Below are positions 21,297 through 23,705 of a DNA stretch of 23,705 bases, piece after piece. The stretch is from positions 1 to 23,705 of the forward strand of contig JAPJPE010000005.1 of NCBI GenBank assembly GCA_030825825.1. Reading direction: 5' to 3'. This DNA comes from Streptococcus sp. (GTDB lineage: Bacteria > Bacillota > Bacilli > Lactobacillales > Streptococcaceae). The notes beneath the pieces are model-generated. The model was not told where the DNA came from and searched no databases. It saw only the letters and a program-made list of their open reading frames with translations. The translations under genes and the position numbers were made by a program. Numbering within the stretch: the stretch's first letter is position 1; each line of letters starts with the position of its first letter.

Positions 21297-21313
21297 TTTG
21301 ACTATTTTTGACC
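21297..21313 (+). promoter_or_regulatory. CtsR operator of clpE
   Basis: TTTGACTATTTTTGACC matches the CtsR heptad repeat TTTGACYnnnTTTGACY at every fixed position. It lies about +7 to +24 relative to the predicted start, so CtsR would block elongation or open-complex clearance until heat or protein stress inactivates it. Confidence 0.85.
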
Positions 21314-21362
21314 TTTTAAAAATAGGCTCGTCTCTTGATGGAAGACCATCAAAAACCTACTG

Positions 21363-21368
21363 TGAGGT
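21363..21368 (+). promoter_or_regulatory. Ribosome binding site deciding the clpE start
   Basis: TGAGGT is 6 nt before the ATG at 21375 and abuts the ATG at 21369 with no spacer. The start MLCQNCK at 21375 is therefore preferred. Confidence 0.6.
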
Positions 21369-21374
21369 ATGTAT

Positions 21375-23633
21375 ATGCTTTGTCAAAATTGTAAAATAAA
21401 TGAATCAACCATCCATTTATATACAAATGTAAATGGACGTCAGCAGCAAGTAGACCTCTGTCAAAATTGCTATAAAATTATGAAAACAGACCCAAATAAC
21501 AGCTTCTTGAAAGGCATGACCCAACGGAGCCAACTGACTGGAGATCCCTTCGAAGATTTCTTCAATAACCTTGGAAACTTCCAAAGTCCACAAGAACCTC
21601 AAACACCTCCAACTCAATCTGGAGGCAGTTATGGAGGTGGCGGTTACGGCCAAAACAATAACCGTAGCGGCAGTCAAGATCCACGTCAAGCTCGCCCTCA
21701 AAAGCCTAAAGGACTATTAGAAGAATTTGGTATCAACGTTACAGAAATTGCCCGTAAAGGGGATATTGACCCTGTCATCGGCCGTGATGACGAAATTATC
21801 CGTGTCATCGAAATTCTCAACCGTCGAACCAAAAACAATCCGGTTCTGATCGGAGAACCTGGGGTCGGAAAAACTGCCGTTGTGGAAGGCTTGGCCCAAA
21901 AAATCGTCGATGGAGACGTTCCTCATAAATTGCAAGGAAAAGAAGTCATCCGCCTAGACGTCGTCAGCCTCGTTCAAGGCACAGGTATTCGTGGTCAATT
22001 CGAAGAACGCATGCAAAAATTAATGGATGAAATTCGTCAACGTGAAGATGTGATTCTTTTCATCGACGAAATCCATGAAATTGTTGGCGCAGGATCTGCT
22101 GGCGAAGGCAATATGGACGCTGGAAATATCCTCAAACCAGCCTTGGCGCGTGGTGAACTCCAATTGGTCGGTGCTACTACCCTCAATGAATACCGCATCA
22201 TTGAAAAAGATGCGGCCTTGGAACGTCGGATGCAACCCGTTAAGGTCGATGAGCCAACGGTTGAAGAAACCATCACCATCCTCAAAGGCATCCAGAAAAA
22301 ATACGAAGACTACCACCACGTTCACTATACAGACGGGGCCATCGAAGCGGCAGCTATTCTTTCAAACCGCTACATCCAAGATCGCTTCCTGCCAGACAAG
22401 GCCATTGATTTGTTGGATGAAGCCGGATCTAAAATGAACCTGACTCTGAACTTTGTGGATCCAAAAGTTATCGATCAGCGCTTGATTGAAGCTGAAAACC
22501 TCAAAGCTCAAGCAACCCGCGAAGAAGACTTTGAAAAAGCAGCCTACTTCCGTGACCAAATCGCGAAATACAAGGAAATGCAAGGACAACATGTCACAGA
22601 TCAGGAGACTCCTGTCATCAGCGAAAAAACCATTGAGCACATCGTTGAACAAAAGACCAATATTCCTGTTGGTGATTTGAAAGAAAAGGAACAGTCTCAA
22701 TTGATCAATCTGGCTTCTGATTTGAAAGCCCATGTGATCGGTCAAGATGATGCCGTGGATAAAATTGCGAAAGCCATTCGACGCAATCGTGTCGGCCTAG
22801 GATCGCTAAATCGTCCAATCGGAAGCTTCCTTTTTGTCGGACCAACCGGTGTCGGGAAGACCGAATTGTCTAAACAATTGGCGATTGAACTCTTTGGTTC
22901 TGCAGACAATATGATCCGCTTTGATATGAGCGAATACATGGAAAAACACAGCGTAGCAAAACTAGTCGGAGCTCCTCCGGGCTATGTGGGCTACGATGAA
23001 GCTGGACAACTAACTGAAAAGGTCCGCCGCAATCCATACTCTCTCGTTTTGTTGGATGAAGTTGAAAAAGCCCATCCAGATGTTATGCACATGTTCCTCC
23101 AAGTCTTAGATGATGGTCGTTTGACAGATGGTCAAGGCCGTACGGTCAGCTTTAAAGATACCATTATCATCATGACCTCTAATGCTGGAACCGGCAAAGC
23201 TGAGGCCAATGTTGGTTTTGGAGCGGCTCGAGAAGGACGCACCAACTCTGTACTTGGAGAACTCGGTAACTTCTTTAGTCCCGAATTCATGAACCGTTTT
23301 GATGGCATCATTGAATTCCAACCTCTATCAAAAGAAAATCTGCTTCAAATCGTTACCCTCATGCTCGATGAAGTCAATCAACGTCTCGCACAAAATGAGA
23401 TTCATCTGGACGTGACAGAGAAGGTGAAAGAAAAATTGGTCGATCTGGGATACGATCCAAAAATGGGGGCCCGCCCACTCCGTCGTACCATCCAAGACCA
23501 TATCGAAGATGCTATTACCGATTATTACCTGGAACATCCAAGTGAAAAACAACTCAAAGCCGTCTTGACCAGCAATGGGAAAATCTCTATCAAGTCTGCT
23601 CACAAACCAGTTGAACAGACTTCGGAATCATAA
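21375..23633 (+). CDS. clpE: ATP-dependent Clp protease ATP-binding subunit ClpE
   Basis: The 752-residue HSP100 unfoldase partners with ClpP in protein quality control. In order: a zinc finger with C3, C6, C29 and C32; a Gly-rich, Gln-rich linker (about 80-108); AAA+ domain 1 with Walker A GEPGVGKT at 160-167 and Walker B LFIDEIHE; a UVR-like coiled segment (EEDFEKAAYFRDQIAKYKEM, near 388-407); AAA+ domain 2 with Walker A GPTGVGKT at 489-496 and LLDEVEKAHP; then the C-terminal D2 domain with DPKMGARPLRRTIQD. The zinc finger and central UVR mark ClpE rather than ClpC, ClpB or ClpL. It is CtsR-controlled. A start two codons earlier is in frame but has no spacer to the ribosome site. Confidence 0.97.
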   Translation: MLCQNCKINESTIHLYTNVNGRQQQVDLCQNCYKIMKTDPNNSFLKGMTQRSQLTGDPFEDFFNNLGNFQSPQEPQTPPTQSGGSYGGGGYGQNNNRSGSQDPRQARPQKPKGLLEEFGINVTEIARKGDIDPVIGRDDEIIRVIEILNRRTKNNPVLIGEPGVGKTAVVEGLAQKIVDGDVPHKLQGKEVIRLDVVSLVQGTGIRGQFEERMQKLMDEIRQREDVILFIDEIHEIVGAGSAGEGNMDAGNILKPALARGELQLVGATTLNEYRIIEKDAALERRMQPVKVDEPTVEETITILKGIQKKYEDYHHVHYTDGAIEAAAILSNRYIQDRFLPDKAIDLLDEAGSKMNLTLNFVDPKVIDQRLIEAENLKAQATREEDFEKAAYFRDQIAKYKEMQGQHVTDQETPVISEKTIEHIVEQKTNIPVGDLKEKEQSQLINLASDLKAHVIGQDDAVDKIAKAIRRNRVGLGSLNRPIGSFLFVGPTGVGKTELSKQLAIELFGSADNMIRFDMSEYMEKHSVAKLVGAPPGYVGYDEAGQLTEKVRRNPYSLVLLDEVEKAHPDVMHMFLQVLDDGRLTDGQGRTVSFKDTIIIMTSNAGTGKAEANVGFGAAREGRTNSVLGELGNFFSPEFMNRFDGIIEFQPLSKENLLQIVTLMLDEVNQRLAQNEIHLDVTEKVKEKLVDLGYDPKMGARPLRRTIQDHIEDAITDYYLEHPSEKQLKAVLTSNGKISIKSAHKPVEQTSES

Positions 23634-23655
23634 TCAGTAAATGTACATTCAGAGA

Positions 23656-23703
23656 GTGGGACAGAAATCGGTAATTCGTTAGAATTCGATTTCGTCGTCC
23701 CAC
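23656..23703. repeat. 48-nt imperfect palindrome downstream of clpE (streptococcal intergenic repeat)
   Basis: GTGGGAC (23656-23662) pairs with GTCCCAC (23697-23703), AAATCG (23665-23670) with CGATTT (23687-23692), and AATTC (23673-23677) with GAATT (23682-23686), with small bulges and a GTTA loop. It lies 22 nt after the clpE stop and may terminate clpE, although the T-tract, if any, is beyond the window. Elements of the form GTGGGACAGAAATCG are, to my knowledge, widespread in streptococcal intergenic DNA. Confidence 0.65.
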
Positions 23704-23705
23704 CT

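Noticed and set aside
1..23705. CRISPR array, tRNA, rRNA, insertion sequence or prophage genes
   Set aside because: No regularly spaced repeats, no cloverleaf or rRNA-like stretches, and no transposase, integrase or phage proteins were found.

Overview
The window looks like a chromosomal segment of a Streptococcus, probably an oral or commensal species. The evidence is the low-GC sequence, strong AGGAGG-type ribosome sites, many extended -10 (TGnTATAAT) promoters, and gene orders typical of streptococci: xseA-xseB-ispA-tlyA-argR-recN, HU next to degV, mleR divergent from mleSP, and folD near a DUF1797 gene and clpE. I cannot assign a species from the sequence alone. Most genes are core housekeeping genes. 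I see no rRNA, tRNA, CRISPR array, prophage or transposase.

Layout. Positions 1-40 hold the first 13 codons of metG on the minus strand, followed by gpmA (minus). Positions 1066-3411 hold a minus-strand three-gene cassette of unknown membrane or exported proteins. It is AT-rich and lies between two 26-nt, one-mismatch copies of the same terminator hairpin. Next come a PerR/Fur regulator with a candidate Per box, a small four-helix membrane protein (4199-4552), and a 51-residue membrane micro-protein (4894-5049). HU (hup) and a DegV lipid-binding protein follow. Positions 6460-12511 form one long minus-strand operon read xseA, xseB, ispA, tlyA, argR, recN, then a PPP-family phosphatase; most junctions overlap or are only a few bases apart.

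From 12664 to 16639 is the malolactic module. MleR (LysR family, minus) is divergent from mleS and mleP (plus), with a near-perfect palindrome carrying a T-N11-A LysR motif between them. The enzyme decarboxylates L-malate to L-lactate and the 2HCT transporter exchanges the two, giving acid tolerance and proton-motive force. A 20-bp-stem bidirectional terminator separates it from a minus-strand group read folD, HAD phosphatase, nnrD (NAD(P)HX dehydratase), GH32 fructosidase. folD has an extended -10 promoter and, at about -66, a palindrome resembling the streptococcal MET-box. The right end holds a DUF1797 gene (minus) and clpE (plus), the latter with a textbook CtsR operator, followed by a 48-nt palindromic intergenic repeat at the window edge.

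The least explained content is the 1066-3411 cassette: no recognised family, an internal 62-nt gene overlap with a TTG start, and flanking repeats that suggest insertion. The regulatory palindromes at mleR/mleS, folD and perR are the most readily testable new observations. I do not see a clear, complete novel defence or biosynthetic system.
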